Shown in pieces: positions 7,502 to 17,315 of a stretch of DNA of 64,000 nt. The DNA is from Chelatococcus albus (GTDB taxonomy: Bacteria; Pseudomonadota; Alphaproteobacteria; Rhizobiales; Beijerinckiaceae), in NCBI RefSeq assembly GCF_030067675.1, contig NZ_JASJEV010000013.1, forward strand, positions 1 through 64,000, read 5' to 3'. Both the position numbers and the translations under genes were made by a program. The notes below the pieces were generated by a model. It was not told where the DNA came from and did no database searches. It saw nothing but the letters and a program-made list of their open reading frames with translations. Positions within the stretch are counted from its first letter, which is position 1; each line of letters opens with the position of its first letter.

Positions 7502-8365
7502 TCATTGCCCCGTTCGGCCCGTCGCCATCAAGAGGCCGATGAGGAGGCCGATCTCGGCAAGCTGCTGCACCGCTCCGGCCACATCGCCCGTCTGACCGCC
7601 GATCTTGGCACGCGCCACGGCCGTCGCGCCGAGGGCGAGGGCGGTGGCGAAGGCGAGCGCGAAGGCCAAGCCCGGCGCGGGAAAGCTCCCGGCCGAGGCG
7701 CAGAGCGCGGCAATGGCGAGGGCGAAGCCTGCCGCGAGCCCCAGCGTCCGCCGCGTCGGGCGGCCGACGGCGGCCGAGGCGCCGTCAGGCCGCGCCGGCG
7801 GCAGCAGGGCGAGCGGCACGAGCCCTAGGGTGCGGGAGACCGCCGCGGCGGCGATCATCGCGCCGGCCGTGCCCGCCACGCCGGTTCGCTCGAAGAGTGT
7901 GGCGAGGGCTCCGACCCGCAGCATCAGGGCGAGGGCGAGCGCCACGGTGCCGTAGGAGCCCACGCGGCTGTCCTTCATGATCTCGAGGCGGCGCTCGCGC
8001 GTGGTGCCTCCCCAGAAGCCGTCCGCCACGTCGGCAAGGCCGTCCTCGTGGAAGGCGCCGGTGACGGCAACGAGGGCCGCGACGGCGAGCCCGCTCGCGA
8101 CCAGCGGCCCCGAACCGAGCCCCGCCGCCGCGACAGCGACGGCCGCGCCGATCGCGCCGATGAAGGCGCCGGCAACAGGCGCCATGCGCGGCATGGTGCG
8201 AAAATCCGGCAGGGCGTGCGGGTCGGCTTCGCCCGGCAAGCGAGGCAGGGGCAGGCGCGAATAGAAGCGCAGGCAGCCGGCAAGGTCGCGCATCAGCGGC
8301 GTGACGAGCCCCGCCGTTCCTGCCGGAGAGGCCGTATCGCGCCTGTCGTTCGAGGTTCTGCTCAT
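7502..8365 (-). CDS. cobS: adenosylcobinamide-GDP ribazoletransferase CobS (CobV)
   Basis: A polytopic inner-membrane enzyme of 287 residues. It joins adenosylcobinamide-GDP to alpha-ribazole (or its 5'-phosphate), the last assembly step of cobalamin. Visible signatures are [14 protein letters not shown] at the start, the active-site segment [18 protein letters not shown], and [13 protein letters not shown]-like text ([14 protein letters not shown]), both typical of CobS with metal-binding acidic residues. Several Ala/Leu-rich membrane helices follow. It is divergent from cobT, 95 bases apart, and cobT makes its alpha-ribazole phosphate partner. No cobalamin riboswitch can fit or is seen in that short gap. 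Confidence 0.93.
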   Translation of the reverse strand: MSRTSNDRRDTASPAGTAGLVTPLMRDLAGCLRFYSRLPLPRLPGEADPHALPDFRTMPRMAPVAGAFIGAIGAAVAVAAAGLGSGPLVASGLAVAALVAVTGAFHEDGLADVADGFWGGTTRERRLEIMKDSRVGSYGTVALALALMLRVGALATLFERTGVAGTAGAMIAAAAVSRTLGLVPLALLPPARPDGASAAVGRPTRRTLGLAAGFALAIAALCASAGSFPAPGLAFALAFATALALGATAVARAKIGGQTGDVAGAVQQLAEIGLLIGLLMATGRTGQ

Positions 8366-8460
8366 CGCCTTACCTTCACCCGCGCCCGCTCGGGGGCTAT
8401 AGGACGCCAGCCTTGCCTGAATCGCCAGCGCCGAGCCGGCCTCGCGGAGGAGACGAGATA

Positions 8461-9507
8461 ATGGATGCGATCGCCACGGGCCTGCCCTTCGACGACGTGC
8501 GGCGGCTCGTCGCGATGATGCCGGGAGCGGACCTCGACGCCGTCGCCGCCGTGCGCGAGCGCGACCGCGAGCTCACGAAACCCGCTGGCGCCCTCGGCCG
8601 CCTGGAGGAGATCGCCCGGTGGCTTGCCGCGTGGCAGGGCAATGCCCGGCCCGCGGTGACGCGCCCGCTCGTCTGCGTCTTTGCGGCCAACCACGGCGTC
8701 GTCAAGCAGGGCGTGTCGCCCTATCCGCAGAGTGTGACACGCCAGATGTTGGAGAACTTCGCTGCCGGGGGCGCCGCCATCAATCAGATCTGCGCGGCCT
8801 ACGACCTCGGCTTCAAGGTCTTCGACCTCGCCCTCGACCTGCCGACCGGCGACATCAGCGAGGAGCCGGCCATGGACGAGAAGGCCTGCGTCGCCACCAT
8901 GGCCTTCGGCATGGAGGCCATCGCCGGCGGTACCGACCTTCTCTGCCTCGGCGAAATGGGCATCGGCAACACGACGATCGCGGCAGCGATCTACGCCGCG
9001 CTCTATGGCGGCCCCGTGGCCCAGTGGGTCGGCCGCGGCACGGGCCTCGACGACGCCGGCCTCGCCCGCAAGGTCGCGGTGGTCGAGAAGGCGCTCGCCA
9101 CGCATGCGGGGCACCTGAGCGATCCCCTGGAAGTGCTGCGCCGGCTCGGCGGGCGCGAGGTCGCCGCCATCGCCGGCGCCATCCTCGCCGCGCGCCTGCA
9201 GCGCATCCCCGTGATCCTCGACGGCTATGTCGTCACGGCGGCGGCGGCGATCCTGCAGGCGCTCGATCCGACTGCGCTCGACCACTGCCTCGCCGGCCAC
9301 TGCTCGGCGGAAGGGGCGCACGGCGAAGCGCTGCGGCGGCTCGGCAAGGCGCCGCTCCTCGACCTCGGCATGCGCCTCGGCGAGGGCACGGGCGCAGCGC
9401 TCGCGGCTGGCATCGTCAAGGCGGCGGCGGCCTGCCACAACGACATGGCGACCTTCGCCCAGGCACACGTCGACCAAGCCGAGGCGGCTCCGACGACGGC
9501 CGGGTAG
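8461..9507 (+). CDS. cobT: nicotinate-nucleotide--dimethylbenzimidazole phosphoribosyltransferase
   Basis: A cytoplasmic enzyme that transfers phosphoribose from nicotinate mononucleotide to 5,6-dimethylbenzimidazole, giving alpha-ribazole 5'-phosphate for the cobalamin lower ligand. Its 348 residues show the family motifs: [17 protein letters not shown] near the start, [40 protein letters not shown], and near the C-terminus [15 protein letters not shown] with the catalytic Glu. The start at 8461 is preceded by GGAGGAGACGAGATA. An upstream in-frame ATG at 8413 is less likely. Divergent from cobS, with which it works. Confidence 0.93.
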   Translation: MDAIATGLPFDDVRRLVAMMPGADLDAVAAVRERDRELTKPAGALGRLEEIARWLAAWQGNARPAVTRPLVCVFAANHGVVKQGVSPYPQSVTRQMLENFAAGGAAINQICAAYDLGFKVFDLALDLPTGDISEEPAMDEKACVATMAFGMEAIAGGTDLLCLGEMGIGNTTIAAAIYAALYGGPVAQWVGRGTGLDDAGLARKVAVVEKALATHAGHLSDPLEVLRRLGGREVAAIAGAILAARLQRIPVILDGYVVTAAAAILQALDPTALDHCLAGHCSAEGAHGEALRRLGKAPLLDLGMRLGEGTGAALAAGIVKAAAACHNDMATFAQAHVDQAEAAPTTAG

Positions 9508-9516
9508 GCGCGGGCA

Positions 9517-9542
9517 GCCCGTCGCCCCGCCGGGCGATGGGC
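9517..9542. terminator. hairpin between convergent cobT and histidine kinase genes
   Basis: An 11-bp stem (GCCCGTCGCCC paired with GGGCGATGGGC, one G-T wobble) around a CGCC loop fills the 45-base gap between the two convergent stop codons. There is no T-run on either side, so it is at best a weak intrinsic terminator for both genes. Confidence 0.45.
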
Positions 9543-9552
9543 GTGTTGCCCG

Positions 9553-11097
<1,545 letters not shown>

Positions 11098-11225
11098 CGT
11101 CGTACGCGCACTCGACCGACGCCGGCCCGTTCTGGTCCGGTTGTACCCAGAATTGCCATGAAACCGTTAATGTGTGGCTCACACGAGTCGGAGGATTGTC
11201 GGCTTTCGTGGTGAATCGAACGCTA

Positions 11226-11738
11226 ATGCGCCCGCGGGCGCGGCGCTCCCGCCGCCTGATCGACGGCATGGCGGCGCTCGCGCTCCTCGGTGGACTGGCC
11301 GTGCTCCTGGGCGTCCAGGAGAAGAAGACCCGCGTTTCGCTCGCCGGCCGCGGCGAGGCCATCGACGGCGATTCCCTGCGCCTCGGCGGGCGCGAGCTGC
11401 GTCTCGACGGCATTGATGCGCCCGAGCTGCATCAGCTCTGCGAACGCGAGGGACACCCCTATGAATGCGGCCGGCTCGCCCGGCGCGTCCTGGCCGAGAG
11501 GCTGGCTCGGGGCTCCGTCTCCTGTGACGTTGTGGGCGATGACCGCTACGGCCGCGGCCTCGCGCGATGCAAGGCCGAGGGCAAGGATCTCAATGCCGCC
11601 CTCGTGCGCGAGGGCATCGCCCTCGCCTACGGCGCCTATGCGAACGAGGAGGCGGAAGCGCGCTCCGCCCGCCGCGGCCTGTGGGCGGGCAGTTTCGAGC
11701 GCCCGGCGGACTGGCGCCGGCGGCATCCGCACCCGTGA
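11226..11738 (+). CDS. thermonuclease-family (SNase-like) protein
   Basis: A 170-residue protein with one N-terminal hydrophobic segment (about residues 10-25, probably an uncleaved anchor or signal). An SNase fold domain follows. IDGDSLRLGGRELRLDGIDA contains the conserved Asp/Arg of the calcium and phosphate site. YECGRLARRVLAERL and VGDDRYGRGLARCKA carry the second Arg/Tyr region, and LNAALVREGIALAYG is the closing helix. The family cleaves DNA and RNA in a Ca2+-dependent way, but the role in this organism is unknown. The start is uncertain: an in-frame ATG at 11172 also exists and neither has a clear ribosome binding site. Divergent from the kinase gene. Confidence 0.82.
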   Translation: MRPRARRSRRLIDGMAALALLGGLAVLLGVQEKKTRVSLAGRGEAIDGDSLRLGGRELRLDGIDAPELHQLCEREGHPYECGRLARRVLAERLARGSVSCDVVGDDRYGRGLARCKAEGKDLNAALVREGIALAYGAYANEEAEARSARRGLWAGSFERPADWRRRHPHP

Positions 11739-11973
11739 GCCTCGAGCTGGAGGTTCGGCGCTGACAATCGGCGGCCATCCCGGTCGCAGCGGGGCCGGGA
11801 GGGCGGTTCCGGCAAGCGAAGCGACGGCACCCATAGCGCAAACGCGTGCGCCGCGATGTGCGTTGTCGCACCTGCCGTTGATCTGAATTCGTCCAGTTTC
11901 AGCCGGAGAGGCGGCGCACGTTTCTCCTCGCGCGTCCCCGTGTCTCTCCTTTCCAGACATGTGCGAGGCCGCC

Positions 11974-12429
11974 ATGATCAAGCTCACGATCAATGGGACC
12001 GCCCGCGAGCTCGATGTCGATCCCGACATGCCGCTGCTCTGGGCCATCCGCGACCACGTCCAGCTCACGGGAACCAAGTTCGGCTGCGGCCAGGCGCTGT
12101 GCGGCGCCTGCACCGTGCATCTCGACGGCCAGCCCATCCGCTCCTGCCAGACGCGCGTGGGCGACGTCGGCGGCGGCGAGATCACGACCATCGAGGGCGT
12201 CAGCGGCAGGGTGGCGGAGGCCGTGCGCGCCGCCTGGCGCGAGCTCGACGTGGTGCAGTGTGGCTACTGCCAGTCCGGCCAGATCATGTCGGCCATCGGC
12301 CTCCTGTCGCAGACGCCGAAGCCGACGGACGCCGACATCGACGCCGCGATGGACGGCAACATCTGTCGCTGCGGCACCTACCAGCGCATACGCGCCGCCA
12401 TCCACGACGCATCGCGCGGGCTCGGCTGA
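11974..12429 (+). CDS. iorA: (2Fe-2S)-binding small subunit of molybdenum hydroxylase (IorA type)
   Basis: The small electron-transfer subunit, 151 residues, of a xanthine-oxidase-family enzyme. The N-terminal plant-type ferredoxin domain has [20 protein letters not shown]. The C-terminal helical domain holds the second [2Fe-2S] cluster, with [12 protein letters not shown] and [12 protein letters not shown]. The pattern and length match isoquinoline 1-oxidoreductase alpha subunits. The start at 11974 fits the family better than an ATG five codons upstream. Its partner gene begins 14 bases after the stop. No FAD subunit is present, so electrons probably pass to a cytochrome or quinone rather than NAD. 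Confidence 0.9.
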   Translation: MIKLTINGTARELDVDPDMPLLWAIRDHVQLTGTKFGCGQALCGACTVHLDGQPIRSCQTRVGDVGGGEITTIEGVSGRVAEAVRAAWRELDVVQCGYCQSGQIMSAIGLLSQTPKPTDADIDAAMDGNICRCGTYQRIRAAIHDASRGLG

Positions 12430-12442
12430 GTGGAGGGGATCC

Positions 12443-14635
12443 ATGTTCGCCAAACCGCTTGACAAGGCCGCCCTCGCGGCAACTTCGCGCCGCACCTTCC
12501 TCAAGGGCGCCGGCGCGCTCGGCGGCGCCTTCGTGCTCGCCACCCAGCTGCCGCTCACCGGCAAGGCCTTCGCCGCCAAGCCGGGCGATCCGCCGGCGCC
12601 GAATGCCTTCGTCCGGATCACCCCGGACAACACAGTTACCGTGCTCATCAAGCATATCGACATGGGGCAGGGGGTGACGACGGGCCTGCCCACCATCGTC
12701 GCCGAGGAGCTCGATGCCGACTGGGGGCAGATGCGCTTCGCCTTCGCCCCGGCGAATGCAGAGGTCTACAACAACCTCTTCTTCGGGCCGGTGCAGGGCA
12801 CCGGCGGCTCCACCTCCACCGCCAACTCCTGGGAGCAGCTGCGCAAGGCGGGTGCTGCCATGCGCAGCATGCTCGTCGCCGCGGCGGCCGAGACGTGGAG
12901 GGTGCCTGCCGCCGCGATCACGGTGGAGAAGGGCGTCGTCCGGCACGCTGCCTCGGGCCGGTCGGCCACCTTCGGCGAGCTCGCCGCCAAGGCTGCGACA
13001 ATGCCCGTGCCGGCCGAAGTCAAGCTGAAGGACCCGAGGGAATTCAAGCTCATCGGCACGCGCCTGCCGCGCCTCGACACGCCGGACAAGATCACCGGCA
13101 GGGGGACTTACGCCCTCGACGTCCGCCGCCCCGGCCAGCTCACCGCCGTCGTCGCCCATCCGCCGCGCTTCGGCGGCAGGGTGAAGGGCATCGATGCGGG
13201 CGAGGCGAAGAAGGTCCCGGGCGTCATCGACGTGGTGGAGATCCCGACCGGCGTCGCCGTTGTCGCCAAGGACACCTGGTCGGCGATCAGGGGCCGGGAG
13301 GCCCTGCGCGTCACCTGGGACTTCTCGGCGGCCGAGAACCGCTCGAGCGAGGCCATCATGGCCGAGTACAAGGCGCTCGCGGCCAAGCCCGGCCTCAAGG
13401 CGGCGGCCCGCGGCGACGTCGGCAAGGCGCTCGCCGGCGCGGCCAAGGTGCTCGAGGCGGAGTTCGAGTTCCCCTATCTCGCCCATGCGCCGATGGAGCC
13501 CCTGAACGGCGTGATCGAACCCACGCCCGGCGGCGCCACGATCTGGACCGGCTCGCAGTTCCAGACCATCGAGCAGGCTGTGGTCGGGTCGATCCTCGGC
13601 CTCGCGCCCGAGAAGGTGGCGATCACCTCCACCTATGCCGGCGGCTCCTTCGGCCGCCGGGCGACGCCGAATGCCGACTATCTCGCCGAGGCGGCGACGA
13701 TCGCCAGGGCCACCGGCATGAAGGCGCCGATCCACCTCGTCTGGACGCGCGAGGACGACATGAAGGCCGGCCGTTACCGGCCGATGGTCTACCACAAGGT
13801 CCGGGCAGGCCTCGATGCGCGGGGCCGGCTCGTCGGCTGGGAGCATGTCATCGTCGGCAAGTCGATCCTTGCCGGCACGCCCTTCGAGGGAATGCTGGTC
13901 AAGGATGGCATCGACGCGACGACCGTCGAGGGCGTGGCCGACATGCCCTATGCCGTGCCCGACTTCCTCGCCACGGTGCACAACACGAAGGAGGGCGTGC
14001 CCGTGCTGTGGTGGCGCTCGGTCGGCCACACCCACACGGGTCACGCCGTCGAGACCTTCATGGACGAGCTCGCCCATGCCGCCGGCAAGGATGCCGTCGC
14101 GTTCCGGCTCGACCTCCTCGCCCACCATCCGCGCCATGTCGGCGTCCTGAAGCTCGCGGCGGAGAAGGCCGGCTGGGGCGAGGCCCTGCCCAAGGGCCGC
14201 GGGCGCGGGATTGCCGTGCACGAGTCCTTCTCGAGCTACGTCGCCATGGTCGCGGACGTGACGGTGAGCGGCGGCAAGCTCAAGGTCGACCGCATCGTGG
14301 CGGCCGTCGACTGCGGCCTCGCCATCAATCCCGACGTCGTGCGGGCGCAGGTGGAGGGGGCCGTCGGCTTCGCGCTCTCCTCCGTCCTGCGCAACCGCGT
14401 CACGCTGAAGGACGGCGAGGTGCAGGAGACGAATTTCGACGGCTTCGAGCCGACGCGCATGTCGGAGATGCCGAAGGTGGAGGTGCACATCCTCCCCTCC
14501 GCCGAGCCGCCGACCGGCATCGGGGAACCGGGCGTGCCATGCCTTGCACCGGCAATCGGCAACGCCGTCTTCGCGGCGACGGGCAAACGCCTGCGCTCCC
14601 TGCCGCTCGATCTCGCGAGCCTGAGCGGCACGTGA
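12443..14635 (+). CDS. iorB: molybdopterin-binding large subunit of molybdenum hydroxylase (IorB type)
   Basis: The 730-residue catalytic subunit. It carries a twin-arginine signal (SRRTFLKGAGALGGAFVLA, residues about 15-35), so the folded, cofactor-loaded enzyme is exported to the periplasm. Features of the Mo-MCD (molybdopterin cytosine dinucleotide) binding chain are HIDMGQGVTTGLPTIVAEEL, GTGGSTSTANSWEQLR, YAGGSFGRRATPNADY, and near the C-terminus EPPTGIGEPGVPCLAPAIGN, where the GEPG Glu is the catalytic base. Related enzymes oxidise N-heterocycles or aldehydes; the substrate is not deducible here. moaA, at 36702-37739, supplies an early step of cofactor synthesis. A strong terminator follows at 14729. 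Confidence 0.9.
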   Translation: MFAKPLDKAALAATSRRTFLKGAGALGGAFVLATQLPLTGKAFAAKPGDPPAPNAFVRITPDNTVTVLIKHIDMGQGVTTGLPTIVAEELDADWGQMRFAFAPANAEVYNNLFFGPVQGTGGSTSTANSWEQLRKAGAAMRSMLVAAAAETWRVPAAAITVEKGVVRHAASGRSATFGELAAKAATMPVPAEVKLKDPREFKLIGTRLPRLDTPDKITGRGTYALDVRRPGQLTAVVAHPPRFGGRVKGIDAGEAKKVPGVIDVVEIPTGVAVVAKDTWSAIRGREALRVTWDFSAAENRSSEAIMAEYKALAAKPGLKAAARGDVGKALAGAAKVLEAEFEFPYLAHAPMEPLNGVIEPTPGGATIWTGSQFQTIEQAVVGSILGLAPEKVAITSTYAGGSFGRRATPNADYLAEAATIARATGMKAPIHLVWTREDDMKAGRYRPMVYHKVRAGLDARGRLVGWEHVIVGKSILAGTPFEGMLVKDGIDATTVEGVADMPYAVPDFLATVHNTKEGVPVLWWRSVGHTHTGHAVETFMDELAHAAGKDAVAFRLDLLAHHPRHVGVLKLAAEKAGWGEALPKGRGRGIAVHESFSSYVAMVADVTVSGGKLKVDRIVAAVDCGLAINPDVVRAQVEGAVGFALSSVLRNRVTLKDGEVQETNFDGFEPTRMSEMPKVEVHILPSAEPPTGIGEPGVPCLAPAIGNAVFAATGKRLRSLPLDLASLSGT

Positions 14636-14728
14636 CATCTCGCGGCGCGTGCCATTTCGCACATCGCGTGCCTGCGACCGGGCGTAGGGTCATGACCATC
14701 AAGTGACCCTCCCTTGACCCCTGCCACT

Positions 14729-14761
14729 GGGGCGCGGTGCCGAACCGCGCCCCTCTTTTTT
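14729..14761 (+). terminator. intrinsic terminator after iorAB
   Basis: GGGGCGCGGT and ACCGCGCCCC form a perfect 10-bp stem around GCCGA, directly followed by TCTTTTTT. This is a textbook rho-independent terminator about 95 bases after the iorB stop codon. Confidence 0.9.
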
Positions 14762-15000
14762 GCCGGTCGGCGAAGGCTCCCCGGGTCGGGTCCTCCGCGG
14801 CCTTGGCGGCTTCGTTGAGTCGGATTGTGCGGACGGGACGAGGCGGTGAACCGGCCTTTCAGGAATGCCCGCCAAGAGATTCACCCGACTCGTCAAATCG
14901 CGCTGCCTGAATCGAAGTCTCAACGCTCCGCGTCGATGGAGGGGCCGGCGTTGACGCTGTCCCGCGCGGGCGTGATCCTCCCCTGGAGGGAGGAGAATTC
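14762..15000. other. intergenic region upstream of the GST gene
   Basis: There is no gene-like sequence between the iorAB terminator and the GST start. The only recognisable element is the strong purine-rich ribosome binding site GGAGGGAGGAG ending 7 bases before the ATG at 15001. I see no convincing promoter match. Confidence 0.5.
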
Positions 15001-15612
15001 ATGCAGCTCTACGACGGTGGCCGGGCGCCCAACCCGCGGCGCGTGCGCGTGTTCCTGGCCGAGAAGGGCATCACGCTGCCGCTCGTGCCGGTCGATCTCG
15101 GCAAGCTGGAGCACAAGCGCCCCGCCTTCACGGCGATCAACCCCTTGCAGCGGGTGCCGGCTCTGGTCCTCGACGCCGGCACCGTCATCGCCGAATCGGT
15201 GGCGATCTGCCGTTACTTCGAGGAGACACATCCCGAGCCGCCGTTGTTCGGCGTTGGCGCCATCGACCGGGCGACGGTGGAGATGTGGAACCGGCGCATG
15301 GAGTTCGAGCTCCTCTTCCCGGTCACGCAGGTCTTCCGCCATCTGCACCCCGCCATGGCGGAGATGGAGGTGCCGCAGGTGCCGGCCTGGGGGGAGGCCA
15401 ACAAGCCCCGTGTCATGGCCTTCCTGGCCCTGCTCGACGAGGCCCTGCGCGGGCGCCGCTATGTCGCCGGCGAGGCTCTCTCCATCGCCGACATCACCGG
15501 GCTCGTCGCCATCGACTTCATGAAGCCCGCCAGGCTCGCCGTGCCGGAACACCTGACGCAGGTCAGGCGCTGGCACGCCGACCTTTCGGCGCGCCCCAGC
15601 GCAGCGGCCTGA
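15001..15612 (+). CDS. glutathione S-transferase family protein
   Basis: A 203-residue cytosolic GST. The N-terminal thioredoxin-like domain begins MQLYDGGRAPNPRRVRVFLA, where the Ser/Cys position of the active site reads APNPRR. It continues with NPLQRVPALVLDAGTVIAES, which supplies the cis-Pro and the glutathione-contacting ES pair. The helical C-terminal domain ends with the N-capping motif region (GEALSIADITGLVAID). The exact class and substrate are unclear. The ribosome binding site GGAGGGAGGAG is unusually strong. The MBL-fold gene follows after 4 bases, so the two are probably translated together. Confidence 0.88.
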   Translation: MQLYDGGRAPNPRRVRVFLAEKGITLPLVPVDLGKLEHKRPAFTAINPLQRVPALVLDAGTVIAESVAICRYFEETHPEPPLFGVGAIDRATVEMWNRRMEFELLFPVTQVFRHLHPAMAEMEVPQVPAWGEANKPRVMAFLALLDEALRGRRYVAGEALSIADITGLVAIDFMKPARLAVPEHLTQVRRWHADLSARPSAAA

Positions 15613-15616
15613 CCCC

Positions 15617-16360
15617 ATGCGCCTCACCATCGTCGGCTCGGGCGATGCCTTCGGCTCGGGAGGCCGGTTCAACACCTGTTTCCTGTTGCAGGGCTCGGGC
15701 GGCACGCTTGCCGTCGACTTCGGCGCCACGTCGCTCGTGGCACTCAAGCGGCTCGGACTGAGCACGAACGACATCGACGCCGTGGTCCTCAGCCACCTGC
15801 ACGGCGACCATTTCGGCGGCCTGCCTTTCCTCCTGCTCGACGGCCAGTTCGCCGCGCGTCGGGACAAGCCGCTCGCCATCGCGGGCCCCGTGGGCACCGC
15901 GGAGCGCCTGCGCCAGGCGATGGAGATCCTCTTTCCCGGCTCATCCGGCAATGCCTGGCGCTTTCCGGTCGTGGTGGAGGACCGCCCCTGCCGCAAGGCC
16001 TTCTCCCTGTGCGGCCTGCGCATCGAGAGCATCGAGGTGATCCATCCCTCCGGCGCACCGGCGACGGCCCTGCGCATCGGCGACGGCGAGCGCGTCTTCG
16101 CCTATTCGGGGGATACGACCTGGACCGATGCGCTCGTCGACGTGGCGGCTGGCGCCGACCTCTTCATGTGCGAGTGCTACAAGCCGGGCGCCGCGCCCGC
16201 CAACCACCTGGGCTTCGCCACCATTGAGGAAAACCGGCCGCGGCTTTCAGCGCGCCGCATCATGCTCACCCACATGAGCGACGACGTCCTCGACCGCCTG
16301 GCCGAGATCGAGGCCAAGGGCTACGAGATCGCGCGCGACGGGCTGATGGTTGACATGTGA
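15617..16360 (+). CDS. MBL-fold metallo-hydrolase (RNase Z-like)
   Basis: A 247-residue metallo-beta-lactamase-fold hydrolase. The metal motif is VVLSHLHGDHFGGLPFLLLD (His60, His62, Asp64, His65), with the later ligands SGDTTW (Asp) and LTHMSDD (His). The start MRLTIVGSGDAFGSGGRFNT is typical of the arylsulfatase/RNase Z-like subgroup. The flexible exosite arm of true tRNA 3'-endonucleases is not seen, so a tRNase Z role is doubtful. A small-molecule phosphodiesterase or thiolesterase role is equally possible. It lies between GST and an enoyl-CoA hydratase gene with short gaps, suggesting one transcript of detoxification or catabolic enzymes. Confidence 0.85.
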   Translation: MRLTIVGSGDAFGSGGRFNTCFLLQGSGGTLAVDFGATSLVALKRLGLSTNDIDAVVLSHLHGDHFGGLPFLLLDGQFAARRDKPLAIAGPVGTAERLRQAMEILFPGSSGNAWRFPVVVEDRPCRKAFSLCGLRIESIEVIHPSGAPATALRIGDGERVFAYSGDTTWTDALVDVAAGADLFMCECYKPGAAPANHLGFATIEENRPRLSARRIMLTHMSDDVLDRLAEIEAKGYEIARDGLMVDM

Positions 16361-16417
16361 ACCATATTCGCGGGACACAGGAGCAACCGCAAGAGCTCGG
16401 CCGGGGAGAAACGCCGC

Positions 16418-17209
16418 ATGACCTTTTCGACCATCCGCTTCGAGGTCGCAGACACGGTCGCGACCATAACGCTCGCCCGGCCCGACAAGCTCAACGCCCT
16501 CAACGCGGCCATGCACGCAGACCTGCGCGCGGCGCTCGACCAGGCGCAGGCGAACGAGGGCGTGCGCGTCGTCGTGCTCACCGGCGAGGGCCGCGCCTTC
16601 TCCTCCGGCCAGGACCTGACGGAGGACCTGCCGCGTGACGGCGACGGGCGCGTCGATCTCGGGCCCCCGCTCGCGCGCGACTACAACCCCCTCATCCTGC
16701 GCCTCGCGAACTTCCCGAAGCTGACCGTGGCGGCGCTCAACGGGCCGGCGGTCGGCGCCTCGATGAACATCGCGCTCGCCTGTGACGTGGTGGTGGCAGC
16801 GCGCTCGGCCTATCTCCAGGAGGCCTTCGCCCGCATCGCCCTCGTCCCCGATGCGGGCGGCACATGGATCCTGCCGCGGCTCGTCGGGCCGAAGCGGGCG
16901 CTCGCCCTGATGCTCACGGCCGAGCAGGTGAGCGCCGAGGAGGCCGAGCGCATGGGTCTTCTCTACAAGGTCTTCGACGATGCTGCCTTCCCGGCGGAGG
17001 TGGCGGCGCTCGCCCGGCGCCTCGCGGCGGGGCCTGGGCTCGCCTTCCGGTTCATGAAGCAGGCGGTGGCCGAGAGCCTCGCCAACGACCTGCCGGCGCA
17101 GCTCGCCCTCGAGGCGGAGCTGCAGCGCAAGGCGGGCTTCAGCCGTGATTTCATCGAGGGCGTGACGGCATTCCGCGAGAAGCGGCAACCCCGGTTCGAG
17201 GGGCGTTGA
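16418..17209 (+). CDS. enoyl-CoA hydratase/isomerase, PaaG type
   Basis: A 263-residue crotonase-fold protein. The oxyanion-hole segments are AFSSGQDL and LNGPAVGASMNIALACDVVV. The downstream segment FARIALVPDAGGTWILPRLV has an Asp in the position that PaaG-type isomerases use instead of the usual second Glu. PaaG converts ring-epoxyphenylacetyl-CoA to its oxepin in phenylacetate breakdown, but no other paa genes are in the window. A broader role in acyl-CoA metabolism is therefore possible. Preceded by GGGGAGAAACGCC. Confidence 0.8.
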   Translation: MTFSTIRFEVADTVATITLARPDKLNALNAAMHADLRAALDQAQANEGVRVVVLTGEGRAFSSGQDLTEDLPRDGDGRVDLGPPLARDYNPLILRLANFPKLTVAALNGPAVGASMNIALACDVVVAARSAYLQEAFARIALVPDAGGTWILPRLVGPKRALALMLTAEQVSAEEAERMGLLYKVFDDAAFPAEVAALARRLAAGPGLAFRFMKQAVAESLANDLPAQLALEAELQRKAGFSRDFIEGVTAFREKRQPRFEGR

Positions 17210-17315
17210 GGGATCCGGCTACCTTCGACAGGCGGCCGTTCACGTCGGGTTCAAGCGCTTTGGCCTTGTCTGCGTCGGGGAAGACCCCATCTCGACGGGA
17301 AAGGGAGGAAGCGCA

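Noticed and set aside
8366-8460. Possible cobalamin riboswitch between cobS and cobT
   Set aside because: The gap is only 95 bases and lacks a B12-box-like sequence; a cobalamin riboswitch needs about 200 bases.
12284-14662. A 792-codon open frame on the minus strand opposite iorB, and similar long antisense frames at 30964-33057 and 34457-36580 (plus)
   Set aside because: They are shadows created by strong GC bias. Their translations are Arg/Gly/Asp/His-rich without any domain, while the opposite strand encodes clear conserved proteins.
16418-17209. A phenylacetate degradation cluster, on the basis of the PaaG-like gene
   Set aside because: No paaABCDE, paaK, paaZ or other pathway genes are in the window; the PaaI-type thioesterase at 5098 is 11 kb away and generic.
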